From Anaerolineales bacterium (GTDB lineage: Bacteria > Chloroflexota > Anaerolineae > Anaerolineales > Villigracilaceae), in contig CP129482.1 in NCBI GenBank assembly GCA_030583925.1, forward strand, positions 3,286,001-3,350,000: a stretch of 64,000 nt of DNA, given 5' to 3'. Below, one piece after another: positions 24,936 to 34,224 of the stretch. Positions within the stretch are counted from its first letter, which is position 1. The number at the start of each line of letters is the position of its first letter. Below the pieces are notes generated by a model. The model saw only the letters and a program-made list of their open reading frames with translations, made no database searches and was not told the DNA's origin. The translations under genes and the position numbers were made by a program.

Positions 24936-26348
24936 TCATTTTGTTGTTTTTCGTTTGAAACCTGTCACGAGTCCGAACGCCAGCAAAATCATCGCCGCGC
25001 TTCCACAAAGCGGATTGGTCTTTGTCGGCTCAGAAGGTGTGGGCGAGGCAATCTCTGTCGAAGCAGTAGCAGGCTGAACCGTCGAGGTGGGAAGCGCAGT
25101 TGGGGTGACATCCCCGCCCCAGGGTGTGGGAGGAATCGGCGTGGCTGTCAATCCCAACATGGTGTAAGTCCCATCTTCGTTTTGTTGCACGGCTCCAGGA
25201 ACCGAGTAACTTATAAAATGTAATAGATCTTTTGCTTCCTGAAGATCGGGTTTGAGTTTGAGCGCCGTTTCGAGAGACCGCAGAATGGCGGGCAGTTCAT
25301 TTTGCGTGTCAGGTTTGCCCACTCCATACACGCTAAAATAATAATGACTCCACAGCAGGTCGGCGTATCCATAATGCCAGAGTGGGTCGTTCGGAAGCAG
25401 GGACAAACTTTTCTCGTAGGCGGCGCGGCTCAACTCAAACATTTCAACGCCGCTGGCATCCTCACGCAGCCAGCCCTTTGTGGCGCGGATGACCTCTTTA
25501 TAGGCTTTGCCGAGCCTGCCCCATGCTTCGCCGTCGTTTGGATTTTTGGATGTATTTTCCGTTTCCGAGAGAACGCTCTTCCAAAGCGAGGGAGTCGCCA
25601 CGATAAATTGCAAATTGTTTTCGTAAGTCGGCTCCAAATCTTCAAACTTCCAGCGGACTTCATTGCCGCTAAAAACACCGCCCGAAGTTGGGTCGCCGTA
25701 ACCCGTCACCCCTTCAACCCAGACATTCTTTTTGTTGGCTTCATAAGGCAGGCGTAGGATGATCTCTGCACTGCCGATTGTGCCGTTCCAGCCCGCGCCT
25801 GTTTCAAGCACGTATTTGAAAACCTGATATGGATAATATCCGAATCCTTGGGCGTTATATACAACTTCAATGGTGACATCTTGATTTGGAGGAAAGACCG
25901 CTTCAAAAACCGCCCAGGGGATTTCTTCTCGTTCATCATAACTATACTCGCTGCTGTAGCGCAACTGCATCTCCTTTCGGGTTGAGACAGTCTTGCCGTT
26001 TATCTTAACTTCAATAGATTTAATTTCGGGGAAATTGCCAAACCCATCCGAATTGCCGTTGAAGAATGAAAGTGGAAAGCGGACGTTCATCTTCTCTTCC
26101 ACAGTACCAAGGTTGCGCATGGTGAAGACCGCCTCTGTTTTGGCGATAGCATTTGCTTTATCGGCAGGGTCTTCAGAGACAGTTAATGTAACTGTCTCTG
26201 CCACAATTCTTACTTGTGTGGATTCTGAATTACCGTCAATGTTGGAGCCTGGTGGAGATTCTGGTGGGGCGACACCTGCATGGGCAGGCGTGACGAGCAT
26301 AAAGACGAGCGCAAACACCAACGATAGCAATAAAAGACGCTTGTTCAT
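24936..26348 (-). CDS. Secreted DUF4424-like/TPR protein with C-terminal membrane anchor
   Basis: A 470-residue exported protein. A signal peptide spans about residues 1-23 (cleavage after TPAHA). An N-terminal beta-rich part resembles DUF4424 (mechanical-stress type domain, with FPLSFFNG and PPNQDVTIEVVY). TPR-like helices follow at about residues 260-390. Then come a Pro/Thr-rich linker and a C-terminal tripartite tail: Pro-Leu-Cys-Gly, a hydrophobic helix, and RK-rich end. The tail looks like a sortase- or lipid-type sorting signal. The ATG at 26348 follows AAGGAG. No partner is evident. Confidence 0.65.
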   Translation of the reverse strand: MNKRLLLLSLVFALVFMLVTPAHAGVAPPESPPGSNIDGNSESTQVRIVAETVTLTVSEDPADKANAIAKTEAVFTMRNLGTVEEKMNVRFPLSFFNGNSDGFGNFPEIKSIEVKINGKTVSTRKEMQLRYSSEYSYDEREEIPWAVFEAVFPPNQDVTIEVVYNAQGFGYYPYQVFKYVLETGAGWNGTIGSAEIILRLPYEANKKNVWVEGVTGYGDPTSGGVFSGNEVRWKFEDLEPTYENNLQFIVATPSLWKSVLSETENTSKNPNDGEAWGRLGKAYKEVIRATKGWLREDASGVEMFELSRAAYEKSLSLLPNDPLWHYGYADLLWSHYYFSVYGVGKPDTQNELPAILRSLETALKLKPDLQEAKDLLHFISYSVPGAVQQNEDGTYTMLGLTATPIPPTPWGGDVTPTALPTSTVQPATASTEIASPTPSEPTKTNPLCGSAAMILLAFGLVTGFKRKTTK

Positions 26349-26473
26349 TTTTCTCCTTTTTTTGTTTCCCATCATGCAGGCTTGAGTCTGTCCTTACAAT
26401 CTGTGGGCGCTTCTTTCTTAATCATACAACATTTTGCTTCTAAAAAGTTTTCTCCTTTGATTGCCCAGCCATG

Positions 26474-27004
26474 TTAAACGTTGGCTTCCTCGCTTTTGCG
26501 AATCGTGTACTCCAACCAGACAATCCCGCTTGGAAATACTCGATGAGAAGTCAGGGTCAGTGCTTGTTGAATCGCTGGCGACGGAAGCAGAGGTCGTCCT
26601 CCACCTAAAATAATGGGGATGATTGCTGGTTCTACTGTATCCACACAGCCCAAAGCCAATAAACTCTGAAAGAGTTCTCCGCCGCCGAAAAGCCAGATAT
26701 CCTTGCCAGACATTGAACGCATCTCATTGAGCATGGACTGGGGATTATCAGAAACAATTGTGACTTGAGGATGATCTTCCTGCTTTAATGTTTTAGAAAA
26801 AACATACACAGCCTTTCCCCAAAAACCGTCGGCGGTCGCCGCCATCCCCTCATATGTCAGGCGTCCCATGAGAAGCGTATCGAACTGGTCAAACAAAGCG
26901 CCGAAATCTATCGAAGGTTCATCCACGATCCAGCCCGTTTTACCGTCCACATCGGCAATGTATCCGTCCAAACTGCACGCGACCTGATATCGAATTTTGC
27001 GCAT
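26474..27004 (-). CDS. RibD/dihydrofolate reductase-like protein
   Basis: A 176-residue protein with the RibD C-terminal/DHFR fold. It begins RKIRYQVACSLDGYIADVDG, has DTLLMGRLTYEG (about residues 46-57) and a nucleotide-binding IWLFGGGELFQSLL. Family members reduce pterin- or riboflavin-like substrates with NADPH, but many have unknown roles. The ATG at 27004 has a strong GGAGG site. It is the last gene of the minus-strand operon that starts at 33369. Confidence 0.85.
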   Translation of the reverse strand: MRKIRYQVACSLDGYIADVDGKTGWIVDEPSIDFGALFDQFDTLLMGRLTYEGMAATADGFWGKAVYVFSKTLKQEDHPQVTIVSDNPQSMLNEMRSMSGKDIWLFGGGELFQSLLALGCVDTVEPAIIPIILGGGRPLLPSPAIQQALTLTSHRVFPSGIVWLEYTIRKSEEANV

Positions 27005-27035
27005 CAAAACCTCCAAGTTGATTTTCTAATCTACA

Positions 27036-27620
27036 TCAGCGGCGGACACGATAGCGGATGTGCGTAGCATCTGGCGTGTCAATCACTCGGACGACCTCCA
27101 ACTCCACGCGCGATGGCAACACATCGAACATCCGACGACCGCCGCCGAACAGCACGGGAATCTGATGAATTTGCAACTCATCCAACACACCCGCCTCGAG
27201 CGCGCGCTGCGCTGTGTATGCGCCATGCACCATGACATCCCGTCCTTTCGCGGCAGACTTGGCTTGTGCCATCGCGCTGACGATCCCATCGGTCACATAC
27301 GTAACCAACGGATATTTGGCAACCGACGCGTTTGGCGGACGGTGGCTCGGCACAAAAATCGGCACGCCGTGATGGTTTCCGCCCCAGTGATCAACCTGTT
27401 CCACAGTGCGCCGCCCCGCAAGCACCGCGCCTGTCGCATTCCCCTCATCTATGAAATACGCGCCCCATCCACTTCCCTTCGTGTTAGGGGGCGTTGACTC
27501 GAATCCATACCATTCGTGCAGGCGCATGAATTCATCGCCACCTGGATTCTCAGGGCTATCGTTCGGACCCGCGATGTACCCGTCGAGCGACATAGACATA
27601 TAAAGCACAGATTTAGACAT
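27036..27620 (-). CDS. RibD/dihydrofolate reductase-like protein, second copy
   Basis: A 194-residue protein of the same fold as its neighbour. It has the start VLYMSMSLDGYIAGPNDSP, AVLAGRRTVEQVDHWGG, and the late QIHQIPVLFGGGRRMFD, which is the usual C-terminal signature. The two adjacent copies differ much in sequence and are not a recent duplication. Same operon. Confidence 0.86.
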   Translation of the reverse strand: MSKSVLYMSMSLDGYIAGPNDSPENPGGDEFMRLHEWYGFESTPPNTKGSGWGAYFIDEGNATGAVLAGRRTVEQVDHWGGNHHGVPIFVPSHRPPNASVAKYPLVTYVTDGIVSAMAQAKSAAKGRDVMVHGAYTAQRALEAGVLDELQIHQIPVLFGGGRRMFDVLPSRVELEVVRVIDTPDATHIRYRVRR

Positions 27621-27637
27621 TGGACTCCGTTTTCGCC

Positions 27638-28012
27638 TTATTTCTTCTTTGCCGAGTTCAACGCCACCGCTTCCCGAATCAGATTTTTCAAAGTGGCTTC
27701 ATCAATTTTTGAATTTTCATGAAAATCAATTCCGCGAGAGGCTTTCGCTTCAAGACCTGCATTAAATAATTTCTTCGGGTCTTTCAATGATGCACCTTTG
27801 AAAAAATTTAATTTGACGTGGTCTTTGAAAATTCCTCCCGCCAGCACATTGCCGTTTGATACCCACACTGCTGTATCCCACTTCCAATCTTCTGAAATGT
27901 TAGCAGATGTTGATAAAACCAATTTTCTTAAACGTGCCAATAACTTTCCACGCCAATCGGTTAAATCTTTAATTTGTTTATCAATATGTTGGGATGCAGT
28001 TAATTCAGCCAT
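27638..28012 (-). CDS. DUF1801 domain protein
   Basis: A 124-residue DUF1801 protein with the central pattern DWKWDTAVWVSNGNVLAGGIFKDHVKLNFFKG. The domain is related to the iron-binding YdhG/frataxin-like fold, but its function is not established. It is A/T-richer than the core genes. It begins one base after the end of the next upstream DUF1801 gene. Confidence 0.8.
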   Translation of the reverse strand: MAELTASQHIDKQIKDLTDWRGKLLARLRKLVLSTSANISEDWKWDTAVWVSNGNVLAGGIFKDHVKLNFFKGASLKDPKKLFNAGLEAKASRGIDFHENSKIDEATLKNLIREAVALNSAKKK

Positions 28013-28013
28013 T

Positions 28014-28616
28014 TTATTTCTCCTGTAATTTAATTAAATCTTTCAACACCTTAATCAATTCTTTTTGTTTTGCTTTGATATCTTTCATATCCGCAAAATA
28101 CGTCATACGCCTATCTTTGTAATCACCTTCCAATAATTTACTTTTAACTTTTGCAATCATGGGGTTATGAAATACCAAATGAATCTTTTTTGTATCTCGC
28201 AAATTAAACGTCACCACATATTCACCTTTGTAATTGAAAGATGGTGCTTTCCATTTAATTTCTTCATTGACATTTTTATTTACACCTTTGATGATAGACC
28301 GAACCGCTTCAACCCCTGCTTTTAGTGGGTGACTCAACTCCAGCATAAATTTATCTACTACATCTGTACGGCTGACGGGTGAACCTTTCTTCTTTAACTT
28401 CTCCCCTGTTTTAGATTCTTTGAAAGATAATCCTTTTGCTTTGAATGTTTCTTTCAAAATCCGAATTGCTTTTGGACCCACTCCGTGCATTTGCAATAAC
28501 TGTGCTTCACTGAGTTTGGTCAATTGTTTGAGAGTTGTATAGCCTTGATGTTCCAATGCACGCGTAGCAGGCGCACCAATGTTTGGTAAATCAGATGTTA
28601 GGTTTTTGGTGAGCAT
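28014..28616 (-). CDS. Helix-hairpin-helix plus DUF1801 fusion protein
   Basis: A 200-residue two-domain protein. Residues 10-65 form a helix-hairpin-helix or RNA-polymerase-alpha-CTD-like unit (LPNIGAPATRALEHQGY, MHGVGPKAIRILKE). Residues 85-195 are a DUF1801 domain (EEIKWKAPSFNYKGEYVVTFN, HLVFHNP). The HhH part suggests DNA contact. It is A/T-rich, like its neighbours from 27.6 to 32.9 kb, which suggests shared foreign origin. Confidence 0.75.
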   Translation of the reverse strand: MLTKNLTSDLPNIGAPATRALEHQGYTTLKQLTKLSEAQLLQMHGVGPKAIRILKETFKAKGLSFKESKTGEKLKKKGSPVSRTDVVDKFMLELSHPLKAGVEAVRSIIKGVNKNVNEEIKWKAPSFNYKGEYVVTFNLRDTKKIHLVFHNPMIAKVKSKLLEGDYKDRRMTYFADMKDIKAKQKELIKVLKDLIKLQEK

Positions 28617-28625
28617 ATTTTTTTC

Positions 28626-29231
28626 TTATGCTTTCTGATGTTTTTCCCAAGCCTTGAAAGTCTTAGGCAAATTCAATCTTTTCAACTCTTCCCACGCAAC
28701 CACTGCATCTGTCCTAGTCGCCTTATTATTAGATTCAAGAAAGTCGGCAATAAAATTGTTAAATTTAGTAGATGGAATTCTCGGCAACTTACCCTGCGTG
28801 GTATTTAACTTTACAAATTGTTTGACTAAATCAGCATATGTGATTTTTTTACCTTTTTCTAACTGTTCTTCACGCCAGCGATTCAACCAATAACGTGCGC
28901 CTGATTTATTCGGCATATGAGGAAATATCTTTAACGCTTCTTTTTGGATAAACGCTTTTGTCGTTTTATTGCTAGTGTAGTGAGTTACAACAAGTTCCAA
29001 ACTTAAACCACGATCAATATCTCTCAACTGACCTTGTGGTGATGAGATTTTTCGAGGAGTTATCTTCTCACCTGTTTGTAAAAAATGCCTAATACTTTGC
29101 TCAAGTTCATCTTTACGTAATTTGTTTGAGTAAGAAACCCCAATTCTGCTAGCAAACTCCTTGAGTTCTTTTGAATACCAATATCCATTATCAAATTCGG
29201 ATAGTGTCATTGTGGGTGATAGTTTTTTCAT
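28626..29231 (-). CDS. SAP-domain-like protein of unknown function
   Basis: A 201-residue basic protein. The first ~55 residues resemble a SAP motif (helix-extended loop-helix: YSKELKEFASRIGVS, KLRKDELEQSIRHFL), a DNA-binding module. The remainder is helical and Lys-rich and resembles small proteins seen beside DUF1801 genes. No catalytic motif is seen. Same operon, A/T-rich. Confidence 0.6.
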   Translation of the reverse strand: MKKLSPTMTLSEFDNGYWYSKELKEFASRIGVSYSNKLRKDELEQSIRHFLQTGEKITPRKISSPQGQLRDIDRGLSLELVVTHYTSNKTTKAFIQKEALKIFPHMPNKSGARYWLNRWREEQLEKGKKITYADLVKQFVKLNTTQGKLPRIPSTKFNNFIADFLESNNKATRTDAVVAWEELKRLNLPKTFKAWEKHQKA

Positions 29232-29245
29232 AGATCTCCTTATTA

Positions 29246-30574
29246 TTATGCCAACTCACCTTCAGGTAATGATTCTTCACTTTTGCTATTCAGGTAAACA
29301 TCTGAAAGTTGTTTGTAATATTTTGTATTCATAGCAATCATTGTCAGAATTAAACCGATGATACCAGTTACTGTGAATACCAAAGCAATGCCGCGTGCGG
29401 GACCTGTGCCAAACCATGATCCGATTAATCCAACGCCTGCGCCTGTGGTCATAAACGGGATGAAAAAAGTCTCTGCAACAGGACCAATTAGAAAGGTAGT
29501 CAGAGGCGCGGCAGATTGCTCGACGCTTTGAGCGAATCCAAAAACACGTCCCTGCCTTTCTTGTGGCACAACTTTTTGTAAAATCGTTTGTTCGGCGGCT
29601 TCGATAAATGGCACAACGCTCAAATAAATAAACATACCAACTGCAAGCAAAATAATAGATGGTTGAATGGTGAAGAGAGCAGAGATTATCCAAATGACGA
29701 TGTTGGCGGCGAACATGGCAACTAATGGATTTTTGCCCAAGCCATATTTTGAAATAACAAGCCCTCCGACAATAAAGGCACAACTGAGAACAGCGAAAAG
29801 CCCGCCCCACACTTGAACGGATACAAGGGATAAGCCATAAGCATCCATTAACCCCATGAATGTGCCGCCTAAAAAGTTGTTAATGGTAGTGAAAATAATT
29901 AACGCCATCAAACCTGGAATTGCTTTGACGACTGCATAAGTGCCACGCAAATCTACTTTGGGTTGTTGATTTTCAAGATGCACAATTTCTTTTTCAGGAA
30001 TTGGTAAAAACCAAAGATGAAGAATCGAAAACATCATCATCACGATGCCGAGAATCAAAACATAAAACATTCCGCCTGCGCCAACTAACAAACCACTGAT
30101 AGCAGAACAAATTAAGAATGCAATGCCAAAGGCTGTGCCGACCATACCGTTGGCTTTGGCGCGGTCATCTTCGGGAACTAAAATAGTCACAAGTGTTGGC
30201 ACTGCAATTGAGCGGATGTTACCCGCAATCACGCCAACTAAAAGTAATACATTGAAAACCCAAAGTGTGATGTTGGTTGGGTTCTTCCAAGTTTCGGCAG
30301 GCAAAGAAATATAAATACCAAAACCGATGATGTAAATTGTTAATGAAATTACACCCGAAAGAATCATGACATTCTTTTTCTTGTTATGGTCAACTAAACT
30401 GCCGAACCAAATCCCTAAGCCAGCGGTTAACAAAAGAAAAATTCCCGAAACAATGGAAGTGGCTGTGACTGATTTTGTTTCAAGGTAGATAAAAAATATC
30501 ATGGCGAACCAAACGATCATGTTGGTGACGTTGGCTAGAACTGTATTTGCTAAAATCTGATAAAAAGTTTTCAT
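29246..30574 (-). CDS. MFS transporter, probable drug efflux
   Basis: A 442-residue major facilitator with twelve hydrophobic helices. It has the loop SLVDHNKKKN between helices 2 and 3 and VPEDDRAKANGM and VPQERQGRVFGF motifs typical of the macrolide-efflux-like (MFS_3) branch. It would export a small hydrophobic compound across the membrane. It lies directly downstream of the UvrA-like gene, separated by a palindromic repeat; the pairing of a UvrA-like ATPase and efflux pump suggests self-protection. Confidence 0.85.
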   Translation of the reverse strand: MKTFYQILANTVLANVTNMIVWFAMIFFIYLETKSVTATSIVSGIFLLLTAGLGIWFGSLVDHNKKKNVMILSGVISLTIYIIGFGIYISLPAETWKNPTNITLWVFNVLLLVGVIAGNIRSIAVPTLVTILVPEDDRAKANGMVGTAFGIAFLICSAISGLLVGAGGMFYVLILGIVMMMFSILHLWFLPIPEKEIVHLENQQPKVDLRGTYAVVKAIPGLMALIIFTTINNFLGGTFMGLMDAYGLSLVSVQVWGGLFAVLSCAFIVGGLVISKYGLGKNPLVAMFAANIVIWIISALFTIQPSIILLAVGMFIYLSVVPFIEAAEQTILQKVVPQERQGRVFGFAQSVEQSAAPLTTFLIGPVAETFFIPFMTTGAGVGLIGSWFGTGPARGIALVFTVTGIIGLILTMIAMNTKYYKQLSDVYLNSKSEESLPEGELA

Positions 30575-30582
30575 GGTTTCCT

Positions 30583-30673
30583 TATGTCATTGCGAGTCTT
30601 CGAGAAGCAATCTTATGATTGTGTTGGGGATTGCTTCGCCGCAAAAAACAAGAGCGCGGCTCGCAATGACATA
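30583..30673. repeat. Palindromic repeat, TATGTCATTGCGAG type, within the resistance operon
   Basis: Perfect 14-base terminal arms (30583-30596 and 30660-30673) with inner complementary GAAGCAATC/GATTGCTTC blocks. It abuts the stop of the UvrA-like gene. Confidence 0.88.
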
Positions 30674-32920
30674 CTATTTGATATATTGACTCGTCAACGA
30701 ACGCTTCGCACTTAACAACTGCTTGGGTGTGCCTTCGAAAACAATTTCCCCGCCTTTGCTTCCGCCTTCGGGACCCATATCTATAATCCAATCTGCGTTT
30801 TTGATGACGTGTAGATTATGCTCAATGACCAGTACGGTGTTGCCCGTATCCACGAGGCGGTTCATTACTTCCAGCAAATGCCCAATATCAGACATGTGCA
30901 ATCCAGTAGTGGGTTCATCCATGATGTAGATGCTCCCTTTTTTATGTAACTCACTTGCTAATTTGATTCTCTGACATTCACCACCAGATAATGTACTCAA
31001 GGGTTGACCCAAACTTAAATAATCCAAGCCCACATCACTCATGGCTTGCAGAACGCGCTTCACTTCTTTAATTTCAAAATATTCCAAGGCTTGTTGAACA
31101 TTCATAGACAAAACTTCCGAAATATTTTTCCCATTGAGTTTATATTTCAATACTTCATCTTTGAAACGCTTGCCTTCACAAACTTCACAGGGAAGTTTTA
31201 TTTCACTTAAAAATGCTAAGTCTGTATACACCACACCAAGTCCCTGACAATTTTCACAAGCACCTTTGGAATTAAAACTAAATAAAGCAGGTTGCACTTT
31301 ATTGGCACTTGCAAAGGCTTTACGAATATCATCCATAATACCTGTATAAGTTGCAGGGTTCGAGCGGCTATTCACACCCACAGCAGATTGGTCAATCACA
31401 ATGGCATCAGGATGTTGTTTCAAAAAGACTTGATGAATTAAAGAACTTTTTCCCGAGCCAGCCACACCCGTCACCACAGTTAATACGCCCGTTGGAATAT
31501 CCACACTGACATTTTTCAAATTATTTGCTTTGGCATTCTTAATTGGAAGTTTGCCTGTTGCTGTACGAAAACTATCTTTGATAGAAATTTTTTCTTTGAT
31601 GTGAGTACCTGTGAGCGTTTTGGCTTTGAGCAAATTGACATAACTGCCCTCATAGACAATTTCGCCTCCTTTCTTGCCCGCATTTGGTCCTACATCGACG
31701 ATATGGTCTGCTACTTTGATGACATCTGGGTCATGTTCGACAACGATAACTGTATTGCCTTTATCTCTTAATTTTTGTAAGAGTTCATTCATACGATGCA
31801 CATCACGCGGATGTAAGCCCACGCTTGGCTCATCGAAGATATACATAACATCCATGAGGCTACTACTTAAATGTTTAACAATCTTCACACGTTGTGATTC
31901 CCCACCTGATAATGTATCCGTCTCACGATTCAAACTTAAATATTCCAAGCCAATATCAACTAAGTGACTTAATCTTTCAATTAAAGTCTTAACCATTGGT
32001 GCGGCAACAGGTTCTTTGATTCCTTTGACTACTTTAATCAACTCAGTGATTTCCATGTTTGCCATATCCGCAATGTTGTAACCATTGATTTTGCATTTCA
32101 AAATCGTTTGACTCAATCTTGAGCCATGACATTCTGAACATGCACCCATGGTCATGTATGGCTCAACTTGTTTTTGAGTCCGTTCAGACATAGTTTTCAA
32201 ATCGCGCTTGATATATTTATTGACGAATTTATCAACAATGCCTTCATAAGTTAAATTAAAGTCTTTTGCACCCACATTGGTTTTAACTTTGACGGGTTTG
32301 CTATGCAAAAGCAAATCCATTTCTTTTTGAGAATATTTTGATAATTTTTTATCAGCGTCAAAGAAACCTGTATTGATGATCAAACTCCAACCCCAAGATT
32401 TGACAGCATATTCTGGGAATAAAATCGCACCTTCATTTAATGATTTCGATGTATCTAAAAATTTATCTAAATCAACATCTAACTTGCGCCCCAAGCCATT
32501 ACAGTTTGGGCACATGCCTTGTGGATTGTTAAACCCAAACATATAAGCAGGTCCAACATACGGCTTACCAATTTTTGAAAACAATAATCGAAAAGCTGTA
32601 CTGATATCCGTTGTCGTCCCCACTGTTGAATGTGAACCACCACCCAATTGTTTTTGGTCCACAACAACAGACATACTTAAATTTTCAATGGCATCTGCAT
32701 CAGGTTGGGCATACTTTGGCAAAAACGTGCGTACAAACATGCTAAAGTTTTCATTCAACATGCGTTGTGCTTCGGTAGCAATCGTGTCAAACACAATTGA
32801 AGATTTTCCAGAACCAGAAACACCTGTAAAAATAGTTATTTTTCTCTTTGGAATTTTTAAAGAAACATTTTTTAAGTTATTCTCACGTGCATTCCGAATC
32901 TCAATAAATTCTTGGGGCAT
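30674..32920 (-). CDS. UvrA-like ABC ATPase (excinuclease A paralogue)
   Basis: A 748-residue UvrA paralogue, shorter than housekeeping UvrA (~940). Two ABC ATPase halves are seen: Walker A GVSGSGKSS and GVAGSGKSS, signatures LSGGESQRV and LSGGECQRI, and Walker B segments ending YIFDEPS and YIMDEPT. Zn-finger pairs (CPNCNGLG, CSECHGSRL, CENCQGLG, CEVCEGKRF) are kept. The length suggests loss of the UvrB-binding insert. Such paralogues are linked to drug resistance. The ATG at 32920 follows GAGGAG. Flanked by VOC and MFS genes in one operon. Confidence 0.88.
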   Translation of the reverse strand: MPQEFIEIRNARENNLKNVSLKIPKRKITIFTGVSGSGKSSIVFDTIATEAQRMLNENFSMFVRTFLPKYAQPDADAIENLSMSVVVDQKQLGGGSHSTVGTTTDISTAFRLLFSKIGKPYVGPAYMFGFNNPQGMCPNCNGLGRKLDVDLDKFLDTSKSLNEGAILFPEYAVKSWGWSLIINTGFFDADKKLSKYSQKEMDLLLHSKPVKVKTNVGAKDFNLTYEGIVDKFVNKYIKRDLKTMSERTQKQVEPYMTMGACSECHGSRLSQTILKCKINGYNIADMANMEITELIKVVKGIKEPVAAPMVKTLIERLSHLVDIGLEYLSLNRETDTLSGGESQRVKIVKHLSSSLMDVMYIFDEPSVGLHPRDVHRMNELLQKLRDKGNTVIVVEHDPDVIKVADHIVDVGPNAGKKGGEIVYEGSYVNLLKAKTLTGTHIKEKISIKDSFRTATGKLPIKNAKANNLKNVSVDIPTGVLTVVTGVAGSGKSSLIHQVFLKQHPDAIVIDQSAVGVNSRSNPATYTGIMDDIRKAFASANKVQPALFSFNSKGACENCQGLGVVYTDLAFLSEIKLPCEVCEGKRFKDEVLKYKLNGKNISEVLSMNVQQALEYFEIKEVKRVLQAMSDVGLDYLSLGQPLSTLSGGECQRIKLASELHKKGSIYIMDEPTTGLHMSDIGHLLEVMNRLVDTGNTVLVIEHNLHVIKNADWIIDMGPEGGSKGGEIVFEGTPKQLLSAKRSLTSQYIK

Positions 32921-32958
32921 TTTTGTTCTCCTCAAAACTTCGATGAAGACGACACTCT

Positions 32959-33369
32959 TTATTCATTAGGTTGGATAGATTTCGCAATCTCCCAAATATA
33001 ACCGCCAGGGTCAACAAAACTAGCAGCCCGCACACCCCACGGACGATTCATCGGACCATTTAATAATTTCACGCTACGCGTTGCAAGGTCAGCGCACATT
33101 GCATCCACATCATCAACTTCAATTGTAAATACAAAGCGTGAACCTGCGTCACGGCTCCCCACTTTGGCAGGTTCGATCAGTTCGCCTGCCGCCGACACCT
33201 TCAACAAATTGACGAGCATAGACCCAAACTTGAATACAGCCGAATCGTCATCCTCGAAAAACACTTCCAGCCCGAACACCTGCTGATAGAAATGTTTTGC
33301 CGCCGCTAGGTCTTCGACGAACAATGTCGTGTTGGCAATTCCCTTTACCCAGTTTGATGTTTGATTCAT
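32959..33369 (-). CDS. VOC-family (glyoxalase/bleomycin-resistance fold) protein
   Basis: A 136-residue protein with the paired beta-alpha-beta-beta-beta VOC fold: GIANTTLFVEDLAAAKHFYQQVFGL at the start and AASFVDPGGYIWEIAK at the end. Members bind metals and act on, or sequester, small molecules such as antibiotics. It is the first gene of the operon transcribed from the promoter at 33420-33448. Confidence 0.85.
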   Translation of the reverse strand: MNQTSNWVKGIANTTLFVEDLAAAKHFYQQVFGLEVFFEDDDSAVFKFGSMLVNLLKVSAAGELIEPAKVGSRDAGSRFVFTIEVDDVDAMCADLATRSVKLLNGPMNRPWGVRAASFVDPGGYIWEIAKSIQPNE

Positions 33370-33419
33370 GTGCGCCTCTTTTTGGAAATTGGACTTAATT
33401 CATCCGATTGGGGAATGTG

Positions 33420-33448
33420 ATTTTAGGACATATGTTCTATTTCGTCAA
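33420..33448 (-). promoter_or_regulatory. Promoter of the VOC-UvrA-MFS operon with internal operator
   Basis: On the minus strand -35 TTGACG and -10 TAAAAT are 17 bases apart, about 50 bases before the VOC ATG. The spacer holds AGAACATATGTCCT, an imperfect dyad close to the GAAC-N4-GTTC LexA box of Gram-positives. A second dyad, TTTCGTC-AA-GACGAAA (33440-33455), overlaps the -35. The same arrangement recurs at 44743. Confidence 0.75.
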
Positions 33449-33523
33449 GACGAAAAACCAACCGCTTCATCCCGACGTCAACCTGCCTCGCCCCTCTTCG
33501 GCTTTTTCCCACACGGACGGTTT

Positions 33524-34222
33524 CTACTTCGCCTTCCCCAAGTTCATGTAATGCTCTTTGGTTTTCTTGTCCATCTTTTCCAGCGCATACCGCAAGGTGA
33601 CTCTCGGCATGGTCGCCGCGTATTGATCCAAAAATTTGAGCAGACGCTTTTTATCTCTATCGCCCGCAAAACGCAGCGCCCAGCCGTTGGCTTTGTGGAT
33701 CAAATCTTCCTTGTCGAACAACATGATTTCCGCAAGTTTATAGGCATCATCGAGATCGTCCTTCCCGATGAAATACAACGTCGTGACGATCGCTGTCCGT
33801 CGTTCCGCCATCATCTTCGATTTCGCCAACTTATACAAAATCTTGCGCGGCTTATCGAAGAGATAACTGCCGACGACCCAAATGGCGGAACGGTCCACCA
33901 GATCCCATGTGTTGATTCGGTCGTGCCGCCGAATATACAGGTCGAACAATTCTTTTCTGCGCTCAGGGGATGTCTTCTTGCTCCGTGCCTGAAAATCCAT
34001 GATGCTGACCGCGCCCACCCGCGCCTCATGAATCGGACTTTCGAGCAGTTTCTCCACCTCATCGAGTTCCATGCCCATGAATTCCTTCGCCAGCGCAAAG
34101 ACCTGCCCCATCTTCACGCCAATGATGGCGTCGGTTTTATCCGCCGCAAGGTGAGCATGTCCCTTCGCCGCTTGCTTGGAACTGAGCGCTTTCAGCCGTT
34201 CGATGAATTGTTTGGCGGTCAT
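33524..34222 (-). CDS. AlkD-like DNA alkylation repair protein (HEAT repeats)
   Basis: A 232-residue all-helical protein of the AlkC/AlkD family, which excises alkylated bases without base flipping. RRHDRINTWDLVDRSAIWVVGSYL (about residues 98-121, quoted in part here as WDLVDR and GSYLF) and KANGWALR are conserved. It begins two bases before the end of the neighbouring DUF1697 gene, on the same strand. A DNA-damage role fits the UvrA-like gene nearby. Confidence 0.85.
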   Translation of the reverse strand: MTAKQFIERLKALSSKQAAKGHAHLAADKTDAIIGVKMGQVFALAKEFMGMELDEVEKLLESPIHEARVGAVSIMDFQARSKKTSPERRKELFDLYIRRHDRINTWDLVDRSAIWVVGSYLFDKPRKILYKLAKSKMMAERRTAIVTTLYFIGKDDLDDAYKLAEIMLFDKEDLIHKANGWALRFAGDRDKKRLLKFLDQYAATMPRVTLRYALEKMDKKTKEHYMNLGKAK

Positions 34223-34224
34223 CG

